From: Clostridia bacterium
Lineage (GTDB): Bacteria > Bacillota > Clostridia > Christensenellales > Aristaeellaceae
DNA length: 39,414 bases
Assembly: GCA_017519405.1 (NCBI GenBank)
Contig: JAFWSH010000018.1
Location: forward strand, 1 to 39,414
Direction of reading: 5' to 3'
This document shows positions 31,440 to 39,253 of the stretch, in pieces. The first letter of the stretch is position 1, and the number at the start of each line of letters is the position of its first letter. The position numbers and the translations under genes are program-made. The notes beneath the pieces were generated by a model that worked only from the letters and a program-made list of their open reading frames with translations, made no database searches and had not been told where the DNA came from.

Positions 31440-33521
31440 ATGCTGAAACGAATCTTATCCCTGCTGCTGCTTTTGCTGCTGCTGCCGCTGCCCGCCCGGG
31501 GCAGGGCGGAGACCCCCCTGGCGCTCTCCGTGCCGGAGGACACCATCCACCCGGGCAAGGGCAACCTGCTCACCGTCACCCTGCCCGCAGACGGGCTTTT
31601 CCGGATCGTCCTGGAGAACGAAGCCGGGGAGGTGCTCAGCGTGGCGCTGGAGGAGCAGGAGGGCCGCGCCGGGGCGCAGCAGCTCTGGTGGAACGGCACC
31701 CACGAGGGGATGATGGCCCCGGCGGGGGACGCGCTGCTGTGCCTCTACGCCGGTGAGGACGCCCTGCGCCTGCCTGTGACGGTCCTGGCCCCCGATCCCT
31801 TCCTCACCTCCGTCATCCCGGACCGCGCCCTCCTCACCCCGGACCAGTCCGCGGTGCAGGTGCGCTTCGCCGCCTCGGGGGCGGGCCGGCTGGAGTGGAC
31901 TTTCTACGCCGGGGACCCGGAGAGCCCGCTGCTCTCCGGCGAGATGCCGGTGCTCTCCGGCGACTCTGAGCCCCCCCTGGCCCTGGACATCGCCTCCGCC
32001 GAGCCTGCGGACGGCAGTTATGTCCTCTCCCTGCGCCTGGTGACCGACGGGGCCGCCTCTGACCCGGTGACCCTCCCCTTCTCCGTGGTGGGCTTCCACA
32101 CGGAGGAACTGCCGCCGGAGGCTCTGGACGAGCTGCTCCCTGAGGAGAATGCCCCGGAGGACACCGAGGACACGGCGGCGGAGGAGCCGGAGCCGCCCTC
32201 CACCGAAGATGTGCCGGAGCTCCCGGCGGAGCCCGTCACGGAGATCCCGCCGGAGGCCCTGGACGAGCTGATCATCGAGGAAGTCCTGCTGGACGACGCC
32301 GACGACACCGTGGCCCCGGAGCCCGAACCGGTGGCGCTGCTGGAGGACAACGACCAGCGCCGGTATACCCCCACTCTGGGCAGCCCCTATGCCGGCACGG
32401 ACACCACGCTGAACTACTGGACCCTCCCCATGGACATCACCGACACGGCGGCAGTCTGGGAGGTGCTGATCCAGCCCATGACCGTCCTCACCACCGGCAA
32501 GAAGGACGCCGACCGCACCCAGATCACCATCCGGAGCGAGCCGGACCTGGACAGCGCCGGCGTGGGCGTGGTCACCTGCGTCAACCAGGGCGTCCACGTG
32601 CTGGAGACCCAGGGGGACTGGACAAAGATCGAGTGCTACTCCTCCTCCTTCCACGACAGCAAGGTGAAGAACTGGAACGCCCTGGTGCAGGGATGGGTGC
32701 AGAGCAAGTATCTCAAAACCACCACCCCCGACCAGCACATGGGCATGGTGGTGGACAAGCTGACCCAGCGGCTGTACATTTTCATGGACGGGGAGCTCTA
32801 CGACGTGCTGCTGGTCTCCACGGGCAAGGTGGCCTTTGAGAACAACTCCAAGGGCATCAAGACCAACAAGGCCTACAACGAGACCCGCTCCGGGGAGTTC
32901 ATCCTCACCACCACAGTGGGCGGCTTCACCAGCGACAAGCTCACCTGCGCCATGGCCATCCGTTTCAACGACGGCGACCTGCTGCACCAGGTGCCCTACA
33001 TCACCTCCAACGGCAGCTTCAAGACCACGGAATACAAGCTGGGCACCAAGGCGAGCCACGGCTGCATCCGCGTCCAGCGCAAGTCCACCCCCAAGGGCAC
33101 CAGCCACGAGTGGATCTGGAAGCGCTTCCGCAGCGGCAGCAGCGCCAAAGTGAAACTCCTCATCTGGGAGGACTGGCAGGGCAGGCAGTATCTGCCGCCG
33201 GAGAGCGACACCGTGCTGTACTACAACGCCGACGGTGGCAAGCTCTACCACACGGGGCCGACCTGCACGGCCGAGGCAGTGTATGAGTCGAACTATTACA
33301 AGAACCGCTACGACTATGACCACATCAAGTCGTTCCACACCCTGACCCCCTTCACCTACGGCGAGCTGGACACGGGCGTCTACGCCGGATTGCAGCGCTG
33401 TGACGCCTGCGCCGCGCCCCTGCGGCTTCAGGAGATCCGGGAGTTCAACCAGGCGTATCTCCCCGGCGGCGACCATGAGCCGCTCATCACGGAGGGTCGG
33501 ACCAAGCAGGGCTTCCAATAA
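31440..33521 (+). CDS. Secreted L,D-transpeptidase (YkuD) with SH3 domain and acidic linker
   Basis: A 693-residue exported cell-wall enzyme. Residues 1-26 are a signal peptide (MLKRILSLLLLLLLLPLPARGRA). A beta-rich region (about 27-215) resembling FlgD/Ig modules follows, then a Glu/Pro/Asp linker (about 221-305) holding two copies of PPEALDEL. An SH3-like module (about 345-425; ITIRSEP, GDWTKIECY, GWVQSKYL) precedes the YkuD domain (about 435-565) with active-site SHGCIRV, Cys542. The last 100 residues carry YYNADGGKLYHTGPTC and LQRCDACAAPLR, a Cys/His pattern like a metal site. GGAGG lies 7 bases before ATG 31440. It probably makes 3-3 crosslinks or anchors proteins. A CvpA gene follows after 24 bases. 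Confidence 0.92.
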   Translation: MLKRILSLLLLLLLLPLPARGRAETPLALSVPEDTIHPGKGNLLTVTLPADGLFRIVLENEAGEVLSVALEEQEGRAGAQQLWWNGTHEGMMAPAGDALLCLYAGEDALRLPVTVLAPDPFLTSVIPDRALLTPDQSAVQVRFAASGAGRLEWTFYAGDPESPLLSGEMPVLSGDSEPPLALDIASAEPADGSYVLSLRLVTDGAASDPVTLPFSVVGFHTEELPPEALDELLPEENAPEDTEDTAAEEPEPPSTEDVPELPAEPVTEIPPEALDELIIEEVLLDDADDTVAPEPEPVALLEDNDQRRYTPTLGSPYAGTDTTLNYWTLPMDITDTAAVWEVLIQPMTVLTTGKKDADRTQITIRSEPDLDSAGVGVVTCVNQGVHVLETQGDWTKIECYSSSFHDSKVKNWNALVQGWVQSKYLKTTTPDQHMGMVVDKLTQRLYIFMDGELYDVLLVSTGKVAFENNSKGIKTNKAYNETRSGEFILTTTVGGFTSDKLTCAMAIRFNDGDLLHQVPYITSNGSFKTTEYKLGTKASHGCIRVQRKSTPKGTSHEWIWKRFRSGSSAKVKLLIWEDWQGRQYLPPESDTVLYYNADGGKLYHTGPTCTAEAVYESNYYKNRYDYDHIKSFHTLTPFTYGELDTGVYAGLQRCDACAAPLRLQEIREFNQAYLPGGDHEPLITEGRTKQGFQ

Positions 33522-33545
33522 GCCCCGGAAGGAGGAAGCAGCACC

Positions 33546-34253
33546 TTGAATATCGTGGACTACTGCATCCTTGGCATCATCGGGGTCAGCCTGCTCTTCG
33601 GCCTGTACAAGGGCTTTGTGGAGTCGCTGCTGAACACCGGCGGTTCCCTGGCCGCCTTCGGCCTCTCCTTCTGGCTCTACCCGAAGTTCACCGCCTTCAT
33701 CCAGAACAATCCCCAGCTCCAGCGCACCCTGCTGAGCTATACCGACGCAGAGCGCCGGCTGGGGGATCTGGCCCTGGGCGCCCGGAAGGTGATCGAGCTG
33801 ACCTCGGACGGCATCCAGGAGGTGGTGAACCGGGCCAACCTCCCCGGCGTCATCAGCGACATCCTGCGGAGCAACCTGCAGAACCGGGTTTTCACCGGCA
33901 TCGACACGGTGGAGGAGTATGTCAGCGAGACCATCGTCACCGTGTGCGTCAACATCCTGGGCTTCATCCTGGCCTTCCTGGTGCTCTACCTGGCCATCTC
34001 CCTGGTGATCTCAGCCCTGAAAGCCGTAGTGAAGCTGCCGGTGCTCAAGCAGCTGAACGCCGCTGTGGGCGGGCTCTTCGGCATTCTCCGGGGCGTGCTC
34101 TTCGTCTTCATCCTCTTCACCCTGGTGCCCATGCTGGAGACCATCCTGCCGGTGGGCCAGGTGGTGGAGCTGATGAACCAGAGCCGGCTGGCCGGGCTGT
34201 TCAACTCCGGCGGCCTGGTCACGGCCATCATGAACGGCACCATTTTCCAATAG
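33546..34253 (+). CDS. CvpA-family membrane protein
   Basis: A 235-residue protein with four membrane spans: residues 2-20 (IVDYCILGIIGVSLLFGLYKGF), about 28-45, about 132-158 and about 172-200. The opening VDYCILGIIGVSLLFGLYKGFVE is the CvpA family signature. CvpA proteins are linked to envelope homeostasis and, in E. coli, colicin V export; their biochemical role is unclear. The start is TTG 33546 with GGAGG (33531-33535) 10 bases upstream. It probably shares the transcript of the transpeptidase, supporting a cell-envelope role, and ends at a terminator. Confidence 0.9.
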   Translation: MNIVDYCILGIIGVSLLFGLYKGFVESLLNTGGSLAAFGLSFWLYPKFTAFIQNNPQLQRTLLSYTDAERRLGDLALGARKVIELTSDGIQEVVNRANLPGVISDILRSNLQNRVFTGIDTVEEYVSETIVTVCVNILGFILAFLVLYLAISLVISALKAVVKLPVLKQLNAAVGGLFGILRGVLFVFILFTLVPMLETILPVGQVVELMNQSRLAGLFNSGGLVTAIMNGTIFQ

Positions 34254-34268
34254 ACTCTCCATTCACGG

Positions 34269-34303
34269 CAGAGCGGCGGAGGAAACCGTCCGCTCTGTTT
34301 TTT
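34269..34303 (+). terminator. Terminator after cvpA
   Basis: CAGAGCGGCGG (34269-34279) pairs with CCGTCCGCTCTG (34286-34297) with one bulge, followed by six T. Confidence 0.88.
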
Positions 34304-34336
34304 CGGTGTATTTCGCGGCACATGGCCGGAAATGTG

Positions 34337-34345
34337 TGTTATCAT
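34337..34345 (+). promoter_or_regulatory. Probable extended -10 promoter of the AGCS gene
   Basis: TGTTATCAT (34337-34345) sits 37 bases before the ATG and just after a terminator, so a promoter is required here. The -35 region (GGCACA) is poor; the TGn extension may compensate. Confidence 0.5.
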
Positions 34346-34381
34346 GGAACAACTTCATTCTCACGGAGCGGAGGAGATACC

Positions 34382-35980
34382 ATGCGGAAATGCACGTGGA
34401 TGGCGGGGATGCTTCCCCTGCTGATGGCAAAAGCGGCGCTGGCGGAGGAGCAGGCTGCCTCCGGCGGCTTCCTGGACGGCGTGGCGAAGGTCAACGATGC
34501 GGTGAACGGCGTGGTCTGGGGCGTGCCGGCCCTGGTGCTGCTGGCCTTCGTGGGCGTGCTGATGACGGTGCTGACCAAGGTCTTCCAAATCAGCCATTTC
34601 GGCCACTGGATGAAGAAGACCATCGGCGCCGTGTTCCACGACAAGCATGTGGTGGGCCACACCAAGGACAAGAGCATCTCCCAGTTCCAGTCCCTGTGCA
34701 CGGCCCTGGCGGCCACAGTGGGCACGGGCAACATCGTGGGCGTGGCCGGCGCCATCATGGTGGGCGGCCCCGGCGCGGTGTTCTGGATGTGGGTCATCGC
34801 CTTCTTCGGCATGATGACCAACTTCTCCGAGAACGTGCTGGGCATCTACTACCGGCGGAAGAACAAGGCCGGCGAGTGGTCCGGCGGCGCCATGTACTAC
34901 CTGCGGGACGGCCTGGGCAGCTTCAAGGGCTGCAAGGGCGTGGGCAAGGTGCTGGCCTGGCTGTTCTCCCTGTTCTGCCTGCTGGCCTCCTTCGGCATCG
35001 GCAACATGACGCAGGTGAACTCCATCTCCGGCAACATGGAGACGGTGTTCCACGTCCCCACCTGGGTGACGGGCCTGGTGGTCATGGTGCTGGTGGGCCT
35101 GGTGGTGGTGGGCGGCCTGAAGCGCATCGCCTCCGTCACCGAGAAGATCGTGCCCTTCATGGTGATTCTCTACATGATCGGCACCATCACCACCTTTGTG
35201 ATGCACATTGACAAGATCGGCGCGGTGTTCGGCGCCATCTTCAAGGGTGCCTTCGCCGTGCAGGCGGCCACCGGCGGCGTGGTGGGCTACGGCATCAAAC
35301 TGGCCATCGAGCAGGGCATGAAGCGGGGCGTCTTCTCCAACGAGGCCGGCCTGGGCTCCTCCGTCATGGTCCACTCCAACTCCAACGTGCGGGAGCCCGT
35401 GAAGCAGGGCATGTGGGGCATCTTCGAGGTCTTCGCGGACACCATCATCGTCTGCACCCTCACGGCCTTCGCCGTGCTCTCCTCCGGCCTGGTGAATCTG
35501 GAGACTGGCGTCACCGCCGCCACCTTCGTCAACCACGCCGGCACCGAGGTGGCCCTGAGCAAGGCCAACCTGGTCTCCGCCGTGTTCAACCAGAACTTCG
35601 GCTTCATCGGCTCCGCCTTCATCGCCGTGTCCATCATGCTCTTCGCCTTCTCCACGGTGCTGGGCTGGAGCCACTACGGCACCAAGGCCTGCGAGTATCT
35701 GCTGGGGGAGAAGAACACCATCCCCTACCGCATCCTCTTCGTGCTGTGTGTCTTCGGCGGCGCGGTGATGGGGGACAACCTGGCCTGGGACCTGGCGGAC
35801 ACCTTCAACGGCCTGATGATGATCCCCAACCTCATCGGCGTCATCGCCCTCTCCCTGCTGGTGGCGCGCATCACCAAAAACTATGTGGACCGCAACCTGC
35901 GCCACATGGACGTGGAGCCCATGCTCTCCGCCTTCCCGGATGTGCAGGCGGAGCAGATGAAGGCGCAGGACGAGGACTGA
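34382..35980 (+). CDS. Alanine/glycine:cation symporter (AGCS family)
   Basis: A 532-residue transporter for alanine or glycine with Na+ or H+, in the cell membrane. Family signatures are ALAATVGTGNIVGVAGAIMVGGPGAVFWMW and GVFSNEAGLGSSVMVHSNS, plus about eleven membrane spans. Unusually it begins with a signal-peptide-like stretch, MRKCTWMAGMLPLLMAKAALA-EEQ, before the usual start near VNDAVNGVVWGVPALVLL. ATG 34382 is chosen because GGAGG lies 8 bases upstream; a longer in-frame extension overlaps cvpA in another frame. It is monocistronic between two terminators. Confidence 0.94.
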   Translation: MRKCTWMAGMLPLLMAKAALAEEQAASGGFLDGVAKVNDAVNGVVWGVPALVLLAFVGVLMTVLTKVFQISHFGHWMKKTIGAVFHDKHVVGHTKDKSISQFQSLCTALAATVGTGNIVGVAGAIMVGGPGAVFWMWVIAFFGMMTNFSENVLGIYYRRKNKAGEWSGGAMYYLRDGLGSFKGCKGVGKVLAWLFSLFCLLASFGIGNMTQVNSISGNMETVFHVPTWVTGLVVMVLVGLVVVGGLKRIASVTEKIVPFMVILYMIGTITTFVMHIDKIGAVFGAIFKGAFAVQAATGGVVGYGIKLAIEQGMKRGVFSNEAGLGSSVMVHSNSNVREPVKQGMWGIFEVFADTIIVCTLTAFAVLSSGLVNLETGVTAATFVNHAGTEVALSKANLVSAVFNQNFGFIGSAFIAVSIMLFAFSTVLGWSHYGTKACEYLLGEKNTIPYRILFVLCVFGGAVMGDNLAWDLADTFNGLMMIPNLIGVIALSLLVARITKNYVDRNLRHMDVEPMLSAFPDVQAEQMKAQDED

Positions 35981-35999
35981 CCCGCCTTTGCGCCACAGG

Positions 36000-36051
36000 A
36001 AAAACCGCCCGGATCCATGTTCCCAGACGGGGCATGGGCCGGGCGGTTTTT
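36000..36051. terminator. Bidirectional terminator after the AGCS gene
   Basis: AAAAACCGCCCGG (36000-36012) and CCGGGCGGTTTTT (36039-36051) form a perfect 13-bp stem; an inner CCATG/CATGG pairing extends it. It also serves the converging small gene at 36083. Confidence 0.92.
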
Positions 36052-36082
36052 CGGGTCGACGGGGAGAAGCTAGGGCGCGGTG

Positions 36083-36334
36083 TCAGCCTTTCAGGCCCTG
36101 CTCCTGGCGCTCCATGTTCTCCACCACGATGTCGTAGATCTCCCCCAGGGTGTCGGCGTAGGCCAGCACCAGCCAGGGCTCGTTGGTGTGGAAGTGGATC
36201 TTGATGAGTTCGTCATCCCCGACGCACAGCAGGCAGTCGCCCTTGAAGTGTTCGGTGATGTAGGCGCCGATGACGTCCTCGTCCAGGTCATGGCCCTCAA
36301 TGAGCAGCTGCGTGTCAAATTTGAATTCCAGCAT
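36083..36334 (-). CDS. Stand-alone FakA/DAK-type C-terminal domain protein
   Basis: An 83-residue protein: FDTQLLIEGHDLDEDVIGAYITEHFKGDCLLCVGDDELIKIHFHTNEPWLVLAYADTLGEIYDIVVENMERQEQGLKG. VGDDELIKIHFHTN and the NMERQ ending match the C-terminal part of fatty-acid kinase FakA (YloV/DAK-like), VGDDxLxKVHxHTN...NMREQ, but the ATP-binding DhaL domain is missing. Free-standing versions occur in Clostridia, often named kinase by transfer from FakA; without the kinase domain this name is doubtful. A weak promoter may lie just upstream. It stands alone on the minus strand, so it is probably a real gene rather than a remnant. Confidence 0.82.
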   Translation of the reverse strand: MLEFKFDTQLLIEGHDLDEDVIGAYITEHFKGDCLLCVGDDELIKIHFHTNEPWLVLAYADTLGEIYDIVVENMERQEQGLKG

Positions 36335-36414
36335 GTCCTCTTCTCGCTTTCCTGTTCTCGTCCCCTGCGGGACAATAGAGTATTCTGTGTCCGGCGGTGA
36401 AATCCTGCCGGCGC

Positions 36415-36443
36415 TGGACTTTTTCTCCCCGCCGCTGTATACT
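36415..36443 (+). promoter_or_regulatory. Probable promoter of the esterase-NUDIX operon
   Basis: TATACT (36438-36443) with a moderate -35 TGGACT (36415-36420), spacer 17 bases. The start lies about 40 bases before the esterase ATG. Confidence 0.55.
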
Positions 36444-36490
36444 TCCGGTGGATAAGCCCGTTTCAGACAAACACAGAGAGGAGCATCCCC

Positions 36491-37573
36491 ATGAAGAAAA
36501 CCTGGCCCCTGGATACGCCCCTTTCCTTTGATCCCTACGCCGGCGAGCCCGGCCGCGACGGCGACCAGGGCTGGGAGATCCTGCCCGACGGCAAAGTGTT
36601 CGTCCGTATCCGGGCGCCCCGGGCCAGGGAGGTGGTGCTGGACCAGTTTGGCACCCTCCACCCCCTGCAGCCCGCTTCGGACCCGGAATACTGGGAGGGC
36701 ACGGTGGACCTGGGCCTGGGCTTCAAGTACTTCATCCTGAAGATCGACGGGGCGGATGTGCTGAACCCCTACCTGCCCATCGGCTACGGCTGCAGCCGGC
36801 CCATGAACTTCCTGGACATTCCGGTGCCCGGGGAGGACTGGGACGCCCCCGAGGGGGTGCCCCACGGCAGCGTGGCCCGCTGGACCTATCCCTCCTCCGT
36901 CACCGGCAAGCTGGAGGTCTGCCTGGTGTGGACCCCCGCCGGCTACGACCCCGCCCGGGCCTGCCCCGTGCTCTACCTGCAGCACGGCTACGGGGAGAAC
37001 GAGATCGGCTGGGTCTACCAGGGGCACCTGGCCCGCATCGCCGACCGGATGCTGGCCGCCGGGGAGATCCGGGAGATGATCATCGTCATGGGCAACGGCA
37101 TGGCCTCCTCCCCCGACCCCCGGAAGAGCTTCGGCCTCTTCCCCCGGATTCTGCTGGCCGATCTCATCCCCTTCATCGAAAGCCATTACCGGGTCCTCAC
37201 CGACAAGTGGCACCGGGCCATGGCGGGCCTGAGCATGGGCAGCTTCCAGACCAGCATCACCACCCTGACCCATCCGGAGCTGTTCGGCTACGCGGGCCTG
37301 TTCAGCGGCTTCCTGCGCTCCCCCTTCCCGGGCAGCAACGACCACCTGGCCCTGCTGGACGACCCGGCGGCCTTCCACAGCGCCTTCCGGGTCTTCTACC
37401 GGGCCATGGGCACGGAGGATCAGTACTTCGACAGCTTCGCCGGGGATGACGCCTTCATCGCGGAAAAGCAGGTCGCCATGATCCGCCGTACCTTCCCCGG
37501 CGGCCACGACTGGAGCGTCTGGCGCCGCTGCATCCACGATTTCCTGCCGCTGATCTTTCAGGACGCGGAATGA
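36491..37573 (+). CDS. CE1-type esterase with N-terminal E-set domain
   Basis: A 360-residue alpha/beta hydrolase without signal peptide. Residues 25-120 form an Ig-like E-set/CBM48-like module (DGKVFVRIRAPRAREVVLDQFG). The catalytic domain has VLYLQHGYGENEIGW, the nucleophile elbow GLSMG with Ser248, and the late GGHDWSVWRRCIHDFLPLIF with His339, typical of the feruloyl-esterase/EstD group. Substrates in the family are esters of hemicellulose-linked acids; the cytoplasmic location argues for imported fragments. The stop overlaps an in-frame ATG of the NUDIX gene (ATGA), so they are co-transcribed. Confidence 0.9.
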   Translation: MKKTWPLDTPLSFDPYAGEPGRDGDQGWEILPDGKVFVRIRAPRAREVVLDQFGTLHPLQPASDPEYWEGTVDLGLGFKYFILKIDGADVLNPYLPIGYGCSRPMNFLDIPVPGEDWDAPEGVPHGSVARWTYPSSVTGKLEVCLVWTPAGYDPARACPVLYLQHGYGENEIGWVYQGHLARIADRMLAAGEIREMIIVMGNGMASSPDPRKSFGLFPRILLADLIPFIESHYRVLTDKWHRAMAGLSMGSFQTSITTLTHPELFGYAGLFSGFLRSPFPGSNDHLALLDDPAAFHSAFRVFYRAMGTEDQYFDSFAGDDAFIAEKQVAMIRRTFPGGHDWSVWRRCIHDFLPLIFQDAE

Positions 37574-37611
37574 ACCCGGCTCGGACGGCCGGAGAAAGGG
37601 AGATGACGCCC

Positions 37612-38259
37612 ATGAACCCCGGAATTGATAAGGACCGCGTGGAGGCGCTGTATCAGACGCGCTTCCTGAAATTCTATGACCTGCAGTATGCGCCGGGAAA
37701 GCACTACTACCAGGTTTCCCGGCGGGAGAGCCCGGACCTGGTGGTCCGTTTGGAGGACGAGGCCTTCCGGCAGATGCTGCCGGATGCGGTGACCATCGCC
37801 GTGGTGCTGCACCTGCCAGAGCGGGAGCCGCTGCTGCTCATGTCCTACGAGTACCGCTACCCCATCGGGCAGTTTCTGCTCAGCCCCGTGGCGGGCTTGC
37901 TGGACCCGGCGGACCGGCAGCAGCCCGATCCCCTGCGCAGCGCCGCGGTGCGGGAGATCCACGAGGAGACCGGCCTCACGGTCCGGGAGAGCGACCCGGT
38001 GTACCTGCTGAACCCCTGCGTCTTCTCCTCCCCCGGCATGACCGACGAGTGCAACGCATTCCTCTGCGCCGAGATCACCCTGGACAGCACCGACAGCCTG
38101 AGCCAGGACGGCGCCGAGGGCACCGAGCTCTTCGACGGCTTTGAGCTGCTGGACCGGGCCCGGGCGAAGCAGATCTTCGACACCGGCCGGGACGAGCACG
38201 GGAACTTTTATTCCCTCTCCACGTGGGCGGTGCTGGCCGCCTTCCTGGGGCGGTTCTGA
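37612..38259 (+). CDS. NUDIX hydrolase (ADP-ribose pyrophosphatase-like)
   Basis: A 215-residue NUDIX protein. The box is G95-LLDP...R114-EIHEETG121, with REIHEETG as the metal-binding helix; the spacing before it is lengthened by DRQQPDP. The preceding SYEYRYPIGQFLLSPVAGLLD resembles the ADP-sugar pyrophosphatase branch. Three in-frame starts exist: 37570, 37603 and 37612. AAAGGGAG (37595-37602) is best placed for 37612. It lies directly after the esterase and ends before the lower-GC HNH gene. The substrate is inferred only to branch level. Confidence 0.9.
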   Translation: MNPGIDKDRVEALYQTRFLKFYDLQYAPGKHYYQVSRRESPDLVVRLEDEAFRQMLPDAVTIAVVLHLPEREPLLLMSYEYRYPIGQFLLSPVAGLLDPADRQQPDPLRSAAVREIHEETGLTVRESDPVYLLNPCVFSSPGMTDECNAFLCAEITLDSTDSLSQDGAEGTELFDGFELLDRARAKQIFDTGRDEHGNFYSLSTWAVLAAFLGRF

Positions 38260-38274
38260 TCACGACCTGTCGCC

Positions 38275-38294
38275 ATCAGCATCTGATTGCTGAT
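38275..38294 (+). promoter_or_regulatory. 20-base palindrome before the HNH gene
   Basis: ATCAGCA (38275-38281) and TGCTGAT (38288-38294) are perfect 7-base arms with a TCTGAT spacer. It lies 20 bases before the HNH start and 15 bases after the NUDIX stop. It could be an operator, a start-region hairpin, or a weak terminator lacking a T-run. Confidence 0.5.
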
Positions 38295-38314
38295 ACCAAG
38301 GGGGACGTAATCCA

Positions 38315-39253
38315 ATGAAGATCTATATCCTCAACTTCAGCAACACCCGGGATTCTGCGGATGTCATCTACTTTTTTGAACAGCACGGCGGACGAACCAA
38401 TATCGATTTCCTGGAGGAAGATTTCTCCATTGGAACCACAAACTGGTCCGTCCCCAAGAGTGCATCACCGGGAGATATTGCTGTCTTTATGTGCGCTGCC
38501 AGCGCGTATTCCAATTTCAGCGCAGCAGCATCCCACATTTCCGGCCGCATCAGTCATGGTTTGCGCAGCTTCATAGATCGGGAAAAGGCACTCTATAAAA
38601 AGTATAGCGGGCATCTTCTCGGATTTGGGTTTATCAAGTCTGATCCGGAATATGATGCAGAACTCCATTGGACAATGGATGATATCGGCTCACTCCGCCG
38701 TTTTGAGCATCCTGTGCCCCTCAGCTGCTTCCGGGATTTCATCAAAATCAACAGCAGGGGTTCAGTCACCTCCATCTCCCACGATCAGTGGGAAAGGCTG
38801 CGGCTGGTCATCAACCAGCGGAATCCGGGTTTCTTCACGGATACAATCGCACTGGATGCCGGTGCCATTCAGGCAGAGTTCGAAAAGGCGGTACAGGACG
38901 AAGCAACGAAGCCGCTCGAGCAACTGGCGGACGAAGCGGCCAGGAAAGCTTCCGTCCCTGCCCGGAGTATTGTTCAGACGAGCGTTTATCACCGTGACCC
39001 CACCATCGCAGCCTATGTCAGGGAAAGGGCGGCCGGACGCTGTCAGCTGTGCGGGGAGATGGCTCCGTTCCTCGATAAGGAAGGCCATCCTTATCTGGAA
39101 TGCCATCACATCGAATGGCTGTCCAAGGGCGGTGCCGATTCCCCCGACAATTGTGCGGCCCTGTGTCCCAATTGTCACAGGAAAATGCACGTTGTCAACA
39201 GTGAGGATGACAGACAGTTCCTGTCGTCCGTCATTGCCGGGAGTAACCGCTGA
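38315..39253 (+). CDS. HNH endonuclease with unusual N-terminal domain
   Basis: A 312-residue protein. The C-terminal 75 residues are a complete HNH nuclease with a zinc knuckle: RCQLCG (C243, C246), ECHHIEWLSKGG (H264-H265), N279, and CPNCHRKMH (C284, C287, H288, H292). The first 170 residues are not a family I can name; patches such as NWSVPKSASPGDIAVFM, LLGFGFIKS and VPLSCFRDFIKI recall EVE/PUA-like modified-base readers, so a modification-dependent (type IV) restriction enzyme is possible. AAGGGGG lies 10 bases before the ATG. The gene is visibly lower in GC (a sampled 60-base stretch is 50%) than the NUDIX gene before it, suggesting transfer. Nothing resembling a methyltransferase is beside it. 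Confidence 0.87.
   Translation: MKIYILNFSNTRDSADVIYFFEQHGGRTNIDFLEEDFSIGTTNWSVPKSASPGDIAVFMCAASAYSNFSAAASHISGRISHGLRSFIDREKALYKKYSGHLLGFGFIKSDPEYDAELHWTMDDIGSLRRFEHPVPLSCFRDFIKINSRGSVTSISHDQWERLRLVINQRNPGFFTDTIALDAGAIQAEFEKAVQDEATKPLEQLADEAARKASVPARSIVQTSVYHRDPTIAAYVRERAAGRCQLCGEMAPFLDKEGHPYLECHHIEWLSKGGADSPDNCAALCPNCHRKMHVVNSEDDRQFLSSVIAGSNR

Noticed and set aside
31455-33518. Long minus-strand frame opposite the L,D-transpeptidase
   Set aside because: The plus strand has a signal peptide, SH3 and YkuD motifs; the minus frame is a GC shadow.
34361-35905. A 514-codon minus-strand frame opposite the AGCS gene
   Set aside because: Its His/Gly/Glu-rich translation is typical of antisense to membrane protein genes; no ribosome site or domain.
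36335-37537. Upstream extension of the FakA-like small protein across the esterase gene
   Set aside because: Homology begins at the Met at 36334, and the extension is antisense to the esterase.
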